Assembly (NCBI GenBank): GCA_035041965.1
Contig: JAPYMA010000408.1
Coordinates: 124,001-188,000 of the forward strand
DNA: 64,000 nt
Reading direction: 5' to 3'
Origin: Anisakis pegreffii
Taxonomy: Eukaryota; Nematoda; Chromadorea; Rhabditida; Anisakidae
Part shown: positions 49,906 to 61,833 of the stretch, in pieces
How the letters are laid out: every line of letters starts with the position of its first letter
How positions within the stretch are numbered: position 1 is the stretch's first letter
Made by a program: the position numbers and the translations under genes
The notes under the pieces: model-generated
Told to the model about the DNA's origin: nothing
Databases searched by the model: none
The model's input: only the letters and a program-made list of their open reading frames with translations

Positions 49906-51941
49906 TGAACTGCATTTTTTGCTCTCGTTAATCGTGACAATAAAAGCAGGAGTACAGAAGTACTTCTCATCCGCTCATTCCGTTCATTTGCAGTGATCAT
50001 CAACTAAATAAACCTTTAAAAACACTTCGCTCCACCCAAGAACAATTAAAAACCCAACATATTTCTATAGAATCTACATGATGTTTGCTATGAATTTCCG
50101 CCTCTTTTAATTCCTGCTCACTTCAGTCGTTCACTCTCAATGCGAATTAGATTTCCGATTTTCCAAACTCGCAGATATTTCGCAATTCTGAGTGTTACCA
50201 CGAGAAGACACAGATGGAACCTAAGTAGTTCATACAAATTTTCAGGGACGGAATCAAATCATCTGTAACATCCGATACGTTTGTTGACTTGGAAGGTCCA
50301 TCGATGCAAAGGACATCAAGACAGACAACAGCCGATTGCTAGTTATAATTGCAGAGCTCTCTCTCCTTGTACATAACTCCTTCTTCGTGAGCAGTCAACA
50401 CTGTGCCGATCAACAAAACGTGCAGTTCAATATTGAATTATGATCAGAACAATATTCGTCACTTTTATCCTGTCTCAATTTGTATTTCTTCCATTTTCAT
50501 CCATTTTGTTCATAAAGTACGATTGTCATGAATGTTTCCGTTTTGCAATCACCATTCTCGTTCATAATTTCAGTCATCAGTCGAGAATCCTCCAAAATAC
50601 CTCAATATCGATTGCCTCCAACTGCAACTTTCGAACAGAAGCATTGTTGCAACACATCCGCATAAACTTATGTGCTGCAACGTCAATTTATCGATATCTT
50701 GATTTTTGCTCTTCAATTGAATGGCTTCCAAAGAATCAGTTGTAAAAACGACTTTCAACTACATCGCTTTTCGAATGTTTAATCGCTAAATACGCATGCA
50801 TTTCGTAAGTAAGCACACACTAGTCCGTGTTCTAAACTAGTGTTAAGACTTTGGATCAATCGCAAACTATGTGCTGCAGCACACAGTTAGCGCGAAACCG
50901 ATAGGCCTCAATTCAAAAACTATGAACAAATAGCATTTCCCACATTTTCACATATTTTATCGTGTAGGAACCGTCAGAATCAATACACATTTACGGACAC
51001 TTGTTTTTGTTAAATACATTCTTTTTCTAAAATCTTGTATTTTTTCTAAAATAGTGAGATTTTAAAAAACTAATTTTTGAAAAAAAAAACCGACGTTTTC
51101 TAAAAAATCTTCAGATGTATCTTTACTAATTAATCCGAATGATTCCTGACGTTACGAATCGATGTTTCCTCAGGTGGAAAATCTTTTTATCAAGACCAGA
51201 ATCAGGTCGCAAAAGCGATGAGTAGTTGGTCAATGCTGCTGCAATCCAACACGAATATTTGACTCATTTGTTCATTCATCCAACCCGTTTAGCCGTGTCT
51301 TATAAAGCCGTGTTTGTGTGTGTCTCTCGATTATGCGTCATTTGAAATCGCTTTTGATGTATTTAGCATACATTGCATTCATAACAGATGTGAATGTAAT
51401 CGACGAACTCTCCGATTAAACGATTCACATACAACAAACTCAAAGCTTTATACATGTGACACAGTGCAAGAAAGGTATGCGTGAGATCATAGGAAAATGC
51501 ACGAAATGAACGCCTTTAGTGCGACAGTATCGTTGTTTCACTCGGATATCCCATAGAAAGTTCAACTACGATCGCGTGCCGAGTCAATAAGGTAACGCAT
51601 ATCACGACCCATTTCAATGAGCAGAATTGTTGCGTTCTTGCGTTGCTCTTTCTCGTTCCTGAAAAATCGTTGACTAAAGACTTCTACCAAAAAAATGACT
51701 GGTCAATTCACAAAGTTCATATTCAGTGTTATGTTTTGCATCGATTCGGGCCTTTCAATGGTTTTTTTTCCTAAAATGAGATTGAATAAACATTTGCGAA
51801 TGGAATCAGATGAAAATTTTCAAATTGTAGTGCTGAACTAAATGATAATGAATCATACAAGTGATCGAATGTGAAACGACTCATTCAAAAAAGAGTGTAT
51901 TTCATCTTCTTCCGGTAGCTAGAGGCAGATGTGCCAGTCAC
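49906..51941. other. Intergenic between convergent genes; no gene supported
   Basis: The stretch holds the 3' flank of the EGF gene and, at its upper end, that of the minus-strand coiled-coil gene. An ATG frame at 50440-50745 (+) starts with a hydrophobic, signal-like run (MIRTIFVTFILSQFVFLPF), and an overlapping frame runs on the minus strand. Neither has splice or composition support strong enough to call. Confidence 0.4.
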
Positions 51942-54900
51942 TTACTGCAGTTCTGACTTAAGATGTCGTATTTCACCTTCCAGCTCGGATACACGAATCG
52001 CTTCTTGCTTGAGATTTCTCGTTAACTCATCAGGTGCAGATATTTTCTGGATTGCTGATAATTTTTCCACCTTAAAATGCATTTTACTCACAATGTGAAC
52101 TCGTTGTTTACTAAGAACCTCCTTAGCTTACCAGATTTGCCACTGTCCATCGGTGGGGAAATAACGTTCAATCTTTTCAGGTGTAATGAAAAGATAAACA
52201 AGGAAATTCAAGGAAGAATACACCCTAACTGAAATTTGGTAGAATGGGGTAAGTAAATGGGGATATTTCGGAGAGGGATGATGAGATAGAAAAGAACCTG
52301 CTGCCTCAGGCACTCAATGGTACTGTTCGCATTGTCCAGCTCCTCATCCCGCAAACAACGTAACAGTTTACGCTGTACATCTGACCCAAGAGTTTGTGGT
52401 TCCCGACAAGTTTTTTGATGTTCTCCAACGAATGCTTGACAGGATCTGTTCGAGTCTTTGGCATCAGTTCCGTCTTTTTCGGTGCGTAAAATCGCGTTGT
52501 TCAGTTTCTCTACTTGCTGTTCATGGGTCAATCGAGTGCTCTTAAAGATTCCCTTTGAGATGCTGCATATGGGCGGAAGTGATGAATAAAAAGTGAAGCT
52601 GCGAACAATCAAACTAATAAAACGTTTGTCTGCTTTACAGTAATCAGTAAGTATTTCCTAAGATTGACTAATCAAACGGTTCCATCAGCAGTTCTCACAC
52701 TCAGTTCACACCAAAATGAATTTTCTTTTGGCGGTTACTAATCTGAAAGTGAGTATGACAATGCTACGATGATATTCCAAACACGTTTTTCAAGCGGTAA
52801 CGAAACATCCAAAACGCAACCACGTACACTGATTTCATCGAACAGAGAGTGATTGTCATCCGTTAATTTATCCAGCATTTGGGTGAACTTTTTGCAAAGA
52901 TTTTCCTTTCTCTCAAGTTCTTTTTTCAAGAAACCGATTTCATTGTACATTCGCGTTAAGTTGATCCCATATTCCTTCTCACGATCCTTCAGTTGACGCC
53001 TTAGGGATTCACTTTCGACGACCTTTTTCGAGACCGCACTTCCGACTTCATCGTTCAGTCTGAACAAAAAATAACATTTAAGGCGTTCTTAATTTAACGG
53101 AATCGAGAAATCAATGTGCCCAAGATCTCAGTGAATGATCGCCTGATGCATTTGTGTGCATCGAGTTCAGCAGCGATACGTGTCTACTGAAATACGATTT
53201 GGCAGAACAATTTTGGATCTCAGCACGGAATTCCATCCGCAAGAATCTTACGTACCTAAAGACTGTTCAAATGAACAGCAGCATTAACACGACTCTGAGT
53301 TCTCATGAACGCTAAATGCTGAACTTGCAAATGATTATTCTCGATTGATACACCTGTTTATTGTTTCATATCGAAAATCTACCAGGGAATGGCAATAATG
53401 AATGCGATTTCTTTGAACGATATTTGTGGCAACTATTCGAAAGAATTTCATATTCTGTCAGAAAAGCAAACAAATGCTTGCAAAGCGGACTGTCCAAGGA
53501 CTGGTGGAATAAATGTTTTTCATTTGTATGAATGATCATCGATCGACTTCAACTGAACCACTCACTTCTCAGAGTCATTTGATTAACAACTCACATTATA
53601 CAGGTTAATGTCAGCATCATTTTCCCTAAAAACAACAAAAAAAAGATACCGAGCACTTTGTGTCAACCGCAAATGGTCATTGGTATTCTTGATTAAGTTC
53701 AATTCCTTTTTAAGTTGAATCGAATGGTTTTGTTGTTCGCTGATTCGACTTTTCAACACTTCCATTTCTTCTTTATACCGATTATTATCCCATTGAATCA
53801 ATTTATTCTCATTATCGAGTGATAATAACTGAAATAAATTGGCAAAACGTGAAATAATAGCGAAAGTGATATTCAAAATCATAGAAGTGAAGAGATCTAA
53901 TGTGAAAGAAAATGCTATATGCATGTACAGTAGACGTGATGTTGCAAATAAAGGAATTATTATGTATAGCATCAAGAATGCTGAGTAATGAAGGCATTGT
54001 ATTCATCAGCAATATGTTGTTGTATCAAAGTGTAATGAATCGAAATTTGAAACAAATGACTCAAACCAACGCAAAAATTTAACGACGAGGAAGACATGCC
54101 TTAGCGCTGGTATTTTCAAGCTTTTGCTCTAGTACTGAGTTGTGTTTTTTGAGTGTTTTACTTTCCTTCACCAAACATTCAATGTGCTTCTTATACATTG
54201 ACGCGATTGAATCGAGTTTTTGCCTTTCAACAACTTCGTTCTCTTCTAAACAGTTCAGCAACTGAGAACAAATTCCCTCTAACACATTGATTCGTCTCTG
54301 AAACACATTTATCAAGTATATTTCTGAAGTGATGCTTTGAAATCTACAGCAGCATAATCTCGCTTTGTTGCACTTGCTTTTATTTATTACCTCGTAACGT
54401 ATCGACGACAATCGCTACGTTACAAGAACGTTGTTTATACATACAATCGCTATCTTCAACCACGTTGCAATGAGCTGTGGAAAACATTTAATGTTATCAA
54501 CAGCTTTTGTTCATCTTATCCTATTCTTATATCCATCATGAATCCAATTAACGATAATTTTTATCGGTACGGAAATTCTGTAGAATTCTTCAAGAGAAAT
54601 CAACATCAGAAAAATGGTTTGTACTGACCATTTGTGATTCGTTTTCCTTCATCCATCTCTTCGAGTAAACATCCTCAGTCTGATGAATAAGTTCACATTT
54701 TTGCAATTCTTTTTCACGTTGATCAAGCTGCAAACATTACCTTATATTTGCATTGATTATTAAGGACAAAGAACAACTCTTACGTAACGATTCGATTGAG
54801 ACACAACCAGCAATGGAATTCAATAAACATTCAGTAGTTCCAAAATTGTCTCTAATTTCGACTGTGGTGTCGTAAACTCCAGTCAACTTCTTAAGTAAAT

Positions 54901-55549
54901 CTTACAATCAGGTCGGATCAGTCATTTAATTAATCCCACAATGATTCACTGTTGTCGCTGAATAATCAAATTACAAGATACATCAGCATACCAATCCACG
55001 AGATTTTGGTGAATGCCGCACACTTTCATGTATCAATGATTGAGTTTGATTCGTGCAAAAAAAAAAAACGCTTCTTTCGTACCTATAAAAAAACGTTACA
55101 AACCTGAATACGCATCAAATTGAGTTGACTGCGCAAGTTTCGGATGCTGTTTTCAGAAGATGAGTTCGTAGAGTGAGATGTTGATATTTGCGGTATTGTG
55201 GTGGTTCGAGAGGTTTCTTTGGACGGATTTGATGAAGATGTAATCGATGAGGATGAAAGCAGTTCATTTGAAATCACATTTGAATGGCACTCTGATGACA
55301 TCACTGAATAACGGTACTGCTTTACTCGTTAGCGAAAATACCTCAACAGTTACTCTGATCAAATCTGCAACAAATTATCAAATTCTCTTGGAAATTCAGC
55401 AGATTTATGAGTTACCCTTCTGATTGTTCAGGAACTGCTGATCTAATACCTAACTGATGACAATAACGGCTGGAAAAATCTGCAAAAACAGACTCCCAAG
55501 CTGTGAAATCCTTTTTTTGATAGCCATCCCAAACAAAAATTACTTGCAT
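51942..55549 (-). CDS. Coiled-coil protein, unrecognised
   Basis: Exons in transcription order: a possible first exon 55416 or 55450 to 55549 (ATG at 55549, MQVIFVWDGYQKKDF), then 55104-55301, 54629-54727, 54100-54297, 53650-53828, 53595-53625, 52828-53059, 52298-52552 and 51942-52070. If the first is not used, translation would start at ATG 55301, just after a TTATTCAG acceptor that could be a spliced-leader site. After a Ser/Thr-rich disordered start the protein is almost all heptad-like helix, for example LDQREKELQKCELIHQ, LKKHNSVLEQKLENT and LGDREKEY-type stretches, and ends IRHLKSELQ with TAA. The length is about 440-470 residues. The 54100 exon would need a GC donor (AAG|GCATGT). The join between 53595 and 53059 breaks phase, so an exon is missing. 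A centrosomal, ciliary or tethering scaffold is possible, but no family motif is visible. Confidence 0.7.
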
Positions 55550-56375
55550 TCTTAAAATATGATTAAAAGTACTGAAGCGAGCAAAGGAATAACGAACAAC
55601 TAAATATACAAATGAACGGATTTGGTATGGTGAAAATGGAAGAGCAGGAAAACAATTGTGCACCTGTGCATCAATTAAATAGCAGCGTTTCATAATTGCA
55701 CAGCAATAAGAAAAGGTCAAATGAGCACACAACACCTATTCATATTGATTGATATAACATAACGAGTAAAATCACGCCTCTGCGAAGAATTGGATCATGA
55801 TCACATACGCTCTTCATGAGTGATCACATACGTTCAGTGACTGCTTAATCCGTTGAAGGTTACGCATTTGTGAATGAAGAGAGCGTAAAAAAATTGTGAA
55901 TTTTCAATGGAAATCACCCAAGAACTTACGAAGTAATCGTTAAATGAAAATGTTTTCAATACAATCATTCACTAAATCTGTGCATGAAAAGAGAAAAAAA
56001 TGATGATTGCCCATAATATGAATACAAGTTTACTGTTACTATGAAAGTCGCGCTTTTCTCCTCTTCAGAGCAACCTCGGCTGCCATAGCAAGTGACTCAA
56101 CAATGAGTTAGTTCTTTATAACATCCAAATTCGTTTCCTTCGTTACAATTTCACTTAAGGACGCTAGTTTCCTACTCCAAAATGAACTCTGCTCCAGACG
56201 CACGTCAAGCAGCATAACCCTGGAAGTCTCTCCCAGATATTGCCTGTTAATACCAAACTGAACTTCCTTTAAAGAAAGAATTCCGTTAAAATGTTCGATT
56301 CTTGGTCAAATAGAAGATATTTCACTCTTCAACATTCATCCTCAATCATATTCCATGATTTGTGATGATGAAATA
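55550..56375. other. Intergenic; no gene seen
   Basis: This is the region upstream of the minus-strand coiled-coil gene. It is AT-rich, with two close copies of a gatcacatacg phrase near 55799 and 55821. Nothing else is supported. Confidence 0.4.
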
Positions 56376-56945
56376 GATTTTTTCAACACATCCCATATAA
56401 TATTCACGTGGACGAATTTTTTGTGTGAATTAAAAAGTGTGAATTTACTCAACTAGAATCTCAACTTTGCTCAGGATTTATGAAATCGTTTTCCCTTGTG
56501 TTGTCTACGCTGCAGCCAAATGAGACGTCAACGTAACATTTTCAGATCTATAATTTGATCGGCAAAATTTCAGCATACCCAGACTATTGCGGAGTTAGCT
56601 ATCGCGGTTGTTTTTCAAGCCCTTTGGTGAGAAGTTTCTGCATGAGAGCGCGTAATATATGCAATCAATGCGGTGCGTTTTAATTTCCATAGCTTCACAG
56701 CTTTCAAGTATTCTCACATGTTCAGAATTAAACGCTCTTCCAATTTGGTGGAATCCAAATTGTTGGATAAACTTGCTTGAGAAACGATTCAAATTCACAC
56801 AAAAAACAATCACCAACTGGAGAAGAAGCGAATTTCGACGATGCTGTGGCGTCATCATCTCTTAGCCCATGCGCAACTGGTAACGATAGTGACATTTGTG
56901 AACTTCAGAAACAGGAGCAAGTTGTTCGGAATGCTCTATCTTCCA
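56376..56945. pseudogene. Tandem duplicate 1, degenerate
   Basis: This segment matches 57672-58215 in direct orientation over about 550 bp with many substitutions and small indels. Shared runs include caactttgctcaggatttat and agatctataatttgatcgg. The frame that is open in copy 2 (ending near 58169) is broken here by a stop soon after FLHESA and by another after SKLLDKLA. It looks like a decayed copy of a gene fragment or repeat. Confidence 0.6.
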
Positions 56946-57671
56946 AATGTGAGTAATGATACGCTATATCGCTATTTTGCTACCAATGGGGCTATTTTCT
57001 TCGAAGCCATTTTTTTTTCAAATAGCAGATATTTGTAGTGATAACATCCGTCACAATAATTACTTATTGGTATGAAGTAGCAAAAATATACGCTATTTCC
57101 TTTATTAGCGTATTAGAGAGCTACACATTTTAAGACTTCCGCTAAGTTTTCGTCTGCAATTGAACTCATCCATCTCACACCCTCGATAGTTTGTTGTATC
57201 TCAAAATCGTCGATAATTCGGATTCATTTCCACAGACTAATGAATTTTCATTTACCCCCAGCAACCACTCTGACGAAATAATTGATCTGGCGGTCATGTC
57301 GAAGACAAATTCTCAGATTTTCATTGCTTGCTCCTTTTCATGAATAAGCTTTAATGTAGTGATTAACGGACTCATTTTGCTAAGTAGCACTTTAGCGAAA
57401 TGTTTTCGTTAACTTTTCGGCGATAATAGCAATAGCAAATTGTTTTCAGCTGAGCGAAAATATTTTCAAGCGATTTAGCGATTATCGGAAATACATTTTC
57501 CTGTGTCGGAAATAAACTTCATGCTCACCACCGCTATTTTGTGGTTCGAATGTTCGAATCAAACAGACCTTTCAGAAGAGTTCATGATTGCAACTCATGT
57601 AATCCTTAAAACCTCAACCCCTCATCAATGCGAAATACTGAGCAGTTCAACCGGACCGCCTATGACAATCC

Positions 57672-58215
57672 CAACACATCCCACATAATATTCACGTCGA
57701 CGAATGTTTCGTGTGAATTTGCTCAACTAGAATTTCAACTTTGCTCAGGATTTATGAAATCGTTTCCCGTGTGCTGCCTATGCTGCAGCCAAACGGGACG
57801 ACAATGGAACATTTCCAGATCTATAATTTGATCGGCAAAAATTTCAGCACGCTCAGACTATTGGGAGGTTAGCCGTCGCGGTTGTCTTCCGAGCCCTGTG
57901 ATGGGAAGTTTCTGCATGAAAGCGCGCGGCATATACAACCAATGCGCCTTAATTTTCACAGCTCCACGGCCTTGAAATATTTCTACATATGCGAAGCTAA
58001 CCGTTCTCCCAGTTTCGAAGATTCTAAATTGTTGGATAAGGTTTTATCAGCAATGATCAATTCCGGGCAAAAAATAGTCAATGGTGAATTATCACTGGAT
58101 CAGGGTGGGACAAACGATCTTGAGAGATGCTGTAGCATCATCACCTCCCAGTCCATGCAGAAACGGTAACAATCCTGACGAACCTCAGAAACTGCAGAAA
58201 CTTTTTCGAGATAAC
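57672..58215 (+). other. Tandem duplicate 2 with a longer open frame
   Basis: Direct repeat of 56376-56945. A frame from about 57882 to 58169 encodes FLHESARHIQPMRLNFHSS and later SPSFEDSKLLDKVLSAMINS before a TAA. I cannot place an ATG or acceptor with confidence. It may be a pseudogene, a repeat-derived ORF or an exon; the family is unrecognised. Confidence 0.45.
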
Positions 58216-58457
58216 CTGTTTCCTATATATGTGCAATGTTTTCAACACGGAATATTGCCGTCAAGCTAAGGGAGAATGGAAAATTACTGGTGAAACAGGC
58301 AATTAATAAAGAACTCGAACACAGTGTGCCACTGAAGGGTAGGAATTCAATCGTAATATCGAGCTCAAGCAAAATAAGACGTCTTATTTACAGCGCATGC
58401 TAGCCGAAAGCATTTCAACTTGTCAATACAGATAAACTCGATTTGTGAAGGGCCCAC

Positions 58458-58531
58458 TGCAGTCATAAAAGGGAGGAAACAAATCCTAATTCATTGCAGT
58501 CATAAAAGGGCGGAAACAAATCCTAATTTAG
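58458..58531. repeat. 37-bp direct repeat, two units
   Basis: The unit starting tgcagtcataaaaggg and continuing ggaaacaaatcctaatt occurs at 58458 and 58495, with one internal substitution (gagg to gcgg). Confidence 0.85.
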
Positions 58532-58562
58532 TATGAATCACTGTTCGCCAAACCCATTTCAG

Positions 58563-60504
58563 CATGCCCGTCCTACTGTGAAACTATCAGTTCCTATTGC
58601 GCTTCATCCCCGCCGTTAGAACTGTTCTGCTCGGAAAAGCTTGGAATGTGCAGAAACTGTGGTATGTTCGCATTTTCTTAGTCTCATGGGATCCAACTGT
58701 TTCCTAGATTCTGTAGCACTCGCTAACCCATTCTTGAATGAATTATATCAGTAATAAGACTAACTGATGAATGTCTGAGTGATTTGATTTTGGAACGTGA
58801 ATGAAATACACCAAAATGACCAACGGTTCCTTTGTGAGGGATGTGATTTTGATCTGCTACTGAAGCATCATTACCCTCCAATTCTATTGTGCGATCACGA
58901 TTCAAGGGATGGGCAAAGATTTTCTCAGGCTCCTAATTTGAAACAGGGTAACAAAAAACACTTCGACCGACTTCGTCAATGCTTCTCGCACACCTGGACA
59001 TGAAGGACAAGGAAACGTTACGACCGACTTTCTTGTCACTTCTCCCACTCTTCCACTTGAGGAACAGGGAAACGTTTCGATCGAAATGCAACTCTCACGG
59101 TGCTGACAACCACTTTACCTGCGCATAATGAACAAAAACAACTTATTTGCTGCGAAAGATCTGCCACCCATTGCCCTCTCAACATTCACACGAGCGTCGC
59201 CCGTTGACCACCACAAAAAGATGACCTGTCACCATGATTCGGGTCTTTCAAAGGTGACCCGAAATTTAGGTGAACAGGTCATGGAACACGAGTTAAAAAC
59301 TTTTATTCAACAACGTGAAAAATAGAACAAATAAACAACAAAAACGAAGCATCACTCCAAACAAAACCTCATCAAAATAGGACAGAGGGTTTTCATCTCC
59401 ATACAATAGCCATCAGCGCTGGCACAGGAATTTTCATGGACTACCCCAGTACGTTTCCACGATATACCAACTTTAAGGGTGGAAAAATCTATCGTTCATA
59501 CTTTGAACTCATCCCTTTAATCTGAATATTTGCACGAAATGTTCGAGGAAACTCTCGAATTAATTCTTTGGCACTATTGACAGGTGATAATTATACTGGT
59601 AGTTGCTAAAGTGTCTCTTCAAGCCACGTTTCCTCGAAAAATTATGACTCAGTCAGTTTTGAGCCTGGGAAGACTTTACGCCAGTAGCCTAAAGAGGAGT
59701 CTAAACCCGATGCAGAAGCTAAACCACAGCTACCTAGCTCAACATTAGCATGTATAAAAGCTCTGAAATGTGCTGAATTGTTGAAAGCAAAGGTACTGAT
59801 TCATCATTTTGATGCAATTAAAACCCCATCTTTTAGGTTATTTCAGTGGCACTAGAAATAGATAATAACCAAACTGGCAGGGGAAACAAGGGTAGCATCG
59901 ACGATGTTGTATGAATGCATTATGATGGTAGCAAATAGATAAGCTTCGGCGAGTAACCACAAGCACCTGAGAGATTTCGTCTTATAACGCATTTAGCAAC
60001 ATTGAACTGAGTGAAACGATTTCATATGCGCAGGCCAATTGTCAACCCGATCATAATTCCCCCCTGTTAAGAGAAAGTGCGCACAGTGAGTCCGGGAACC
60101 CTCGTTACCTGAGCAAATGCCCGAAGGCACTACTCAGGCCAACTTACGCGCATTCCCTATCCCCGGTCAAATTGGCGCCTTTCCCGGGCCGGGAACGCCC
60201 GTATCAAATAGCGAAGATGAATGATGATGATACCTGGGTAAGCATCATCAACATATTTTGAGGTATTTCTCCCCGATTCGCCGAGACTGCCGGTAGGCGG
60301 GGAACGCCTGTCGCATTTACCTAGACCTAGCCCCTCTTATTGGCAGCTCGGCGGGTTGGGATCACCCACGCAACCAAAATATGCTTTTTTAAAATGACTA
60401 TTAACTGCACACATGATGTCGCATTCGACTCAGTTCAGCTGTCACTAAACAGCGCCACAAGGAAGATGTTTTTCGAGTCACCACCTAGCGACTTGACTCT
60501 TCAG
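58563..60504 (+). CDS. Cys-rich orphan gene running into the terminal palindrome (partial)
   Basis: Exon 58563-58661, after a TTTCAG acceptor, encodes a Cys-rich module (CPSYCETISSYC, then FCSEKLGMCRNC) with six Cys, loosely like small extracellular ShK-type domains, though the spacing does not fit exactly. Exon 59847-59905 after TTTCAG continues in phase (ALEIDNNQTGRGNKGSIDD). Exon 59974-60237 is GC-richer and clearly coding (SYAQANCQPDHNSPLLRES, then APFPGRERPYQIAKMNDDD), ending at GTAAGC. Exon 60331-60504 follows CTAGACCTAG in phase 0 (RVGITHATKICFFKMTINC, then FESPPSDLTLQ) and ends at GTGAAT. 5' and 3' exons are missing. The last exon lies inside the inverted repeat, so an opposite-strand copy exists at 63738-63911. 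A downstream exon may follow TTTTATAG at 61413. Function unknown. Confidence 0.55.
59219..59283. repeat. Imperfect hairpin about 63 nt long
   Basis: ATGACCTGT pairs with ACAGGTCAT at the base, and further in CACC..TTCGGGTC pairs with GACCCGAAATTTAGGTG, leaving a short loop (tttcaaaggt). Size and shape are like a small-RNA precursor or a decayed palindrome; there is no other evidence. Confidence 0.6.
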
Positions 60505-61413
60505 GTGAATGGTCCAGGCGAACTTTCCAGACCTACCGCTACCACCATAAGGCTTTTCATACCCTACATTATTGAAGCTCAATTTTTGTGGGATTGTTTT
60601 TTAATGTGCCAGTGTAATTATCATCATCACTAAGTGCACTCCCTCCCATAGCTGGAACAATTGTTTTCATACAATACCTGTGCTTTCAAAAATTCACCAC
60701 TTCCAAGAGCTTATACACCATGCTGAGTCTAATCTAGATAACTGTAGTGAAGCGTGCGCATGAAGTTCGGATCCTTCTTCAAGCTATATGCGTAAAACCT
60801 AAACAGACCTAAAACCAGCTAAGCTAGAACCGCCCGAATCGAGGTAATTTTGAGAGAACATTTTCCGACTGAATGCTTGGAACTTCACTGAGGTGTTTCC
60901 CAACTTGCACTAAACATAAAGCTCTACGACTTTTAAACATCACACTCAACCACAAACAGACAGCTCATCCCAAGGGCTCAGGAGATAACATAAAACATAA
61001 CATATTCAGAACTAAAGTTATTGATACATGTTCATATTACACAATTGAACGTGAGAATATATGCACAAATAATAAATTTACAAATATACTAGTAAGCAAC
61101 GATCAGCATTTACAAATACATCAATGTTTGTAAGCAAATGAATGAATAAAAAATGAAGGATGTAAAAAGGTAGTTACTGACTACGGTTCAATTTTGATTT
61201 CGTTTTCTTCTGTCATATACATCAACCAAATAATGCAAAAAATGTGTGGTGCTCAGTCAACTAATGCTCATCTATTACGGTCCGGAGATACTAGAAAAAA
61301 TTAAATAGTGTAAATGATAATAAAGTTTAAAATCTCGGAAAACTGGCCTGAGGTGCGTTGATGCATCTTATGTCGTGTTTTCACGTCGAATATATCGTGA
61401 TGTTGTTTTATAG

Positions 61414-61613
61414 ATTATAATCTTGAACGCATCAATGAAAGATCTTCTTTTGTCGCAAATGTACATCTTCATCCTCATGTAACATCGACTGACGAGACGC
61501 AAAACATCTGGCCGCATTTCAAATACCATCCTGAAATAAGCACCAATACAATGATTCTATCAACAAATCCAAACAAATATCACGATGCTGTGCTTAAGAA
61601 TTTAGCTTAAATT
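61414..61613 (+). CDS. Possible exon within the left arm
   Basis: After a classic TTTTATAG acceptor one frame reads NLERINERSSFVANVHLHP and later IWPHFKYHPEISTNTMILS, ending LKNLA with TAA. The same DNA also has a shorter frame, and the opposite strand is open too, so the coding strand is uncertain. The equivalent right-arm segment (62629-62828, minus) differs by a few bases. It may be a 3' exon of the gene at 58563-60504. Confidence 0.35.
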
Positions 61614-61659
61614 GAAACATCAATACTTACCCAATTCAGATCGCGTAATCCCACCACAT

Positions 61660-61833
61660 CATTCGCTCGATGCCATCGACCGTGGTTCATTACGCGTCCT
61701 GATTTCCTAGAAAGAGATCATTCACCATGGATTACCAGCCAGCGATATGCCGTCGGTTATCAATTTACAACATTAATCAATCTTCGCAACCTGTCAGTAT
61801 CACTGATCAATCATTTGAAGCAAAAGATAAACT
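61660..61833 (+). CDS. Possible terminal exon in the left arm
   Basis: After an AATTCAG acceptor the frame reads CHRPWFITRPDFLERDHSP, then INLRNLSVSLINHLKQKIN and a TAA stop. The right arm holds the same frame on the minus strand (62409-62582), with F to L among the changes. On the antisense strand of the left arm there is instead a perfect GTAAGT donor at the matching edge, so either strand might be the transcribed one. Confidence 0.33.

Noticed and set aside
60060..60240. GC-rich hairpins (for example ttcccgggccgggaa) suggesting a structured RNA gene
   Set aside because: The segment reads through as one open, protein-like frame (PLLRESAHSESGNPRYL and onward) ending at a GTAAGC donor, so the GC-rich palindromes are most simply coding sequence.
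60265..60345. Cloverleaf-like pairing (gccgag...ctcggc with an inner aggcg/cgcct stem) suggesting a tRNA
   Set aside because: There is no A-box or B-box, no anticodon arm of normal size, and the segment fits as a short intron plus the start of an exon.
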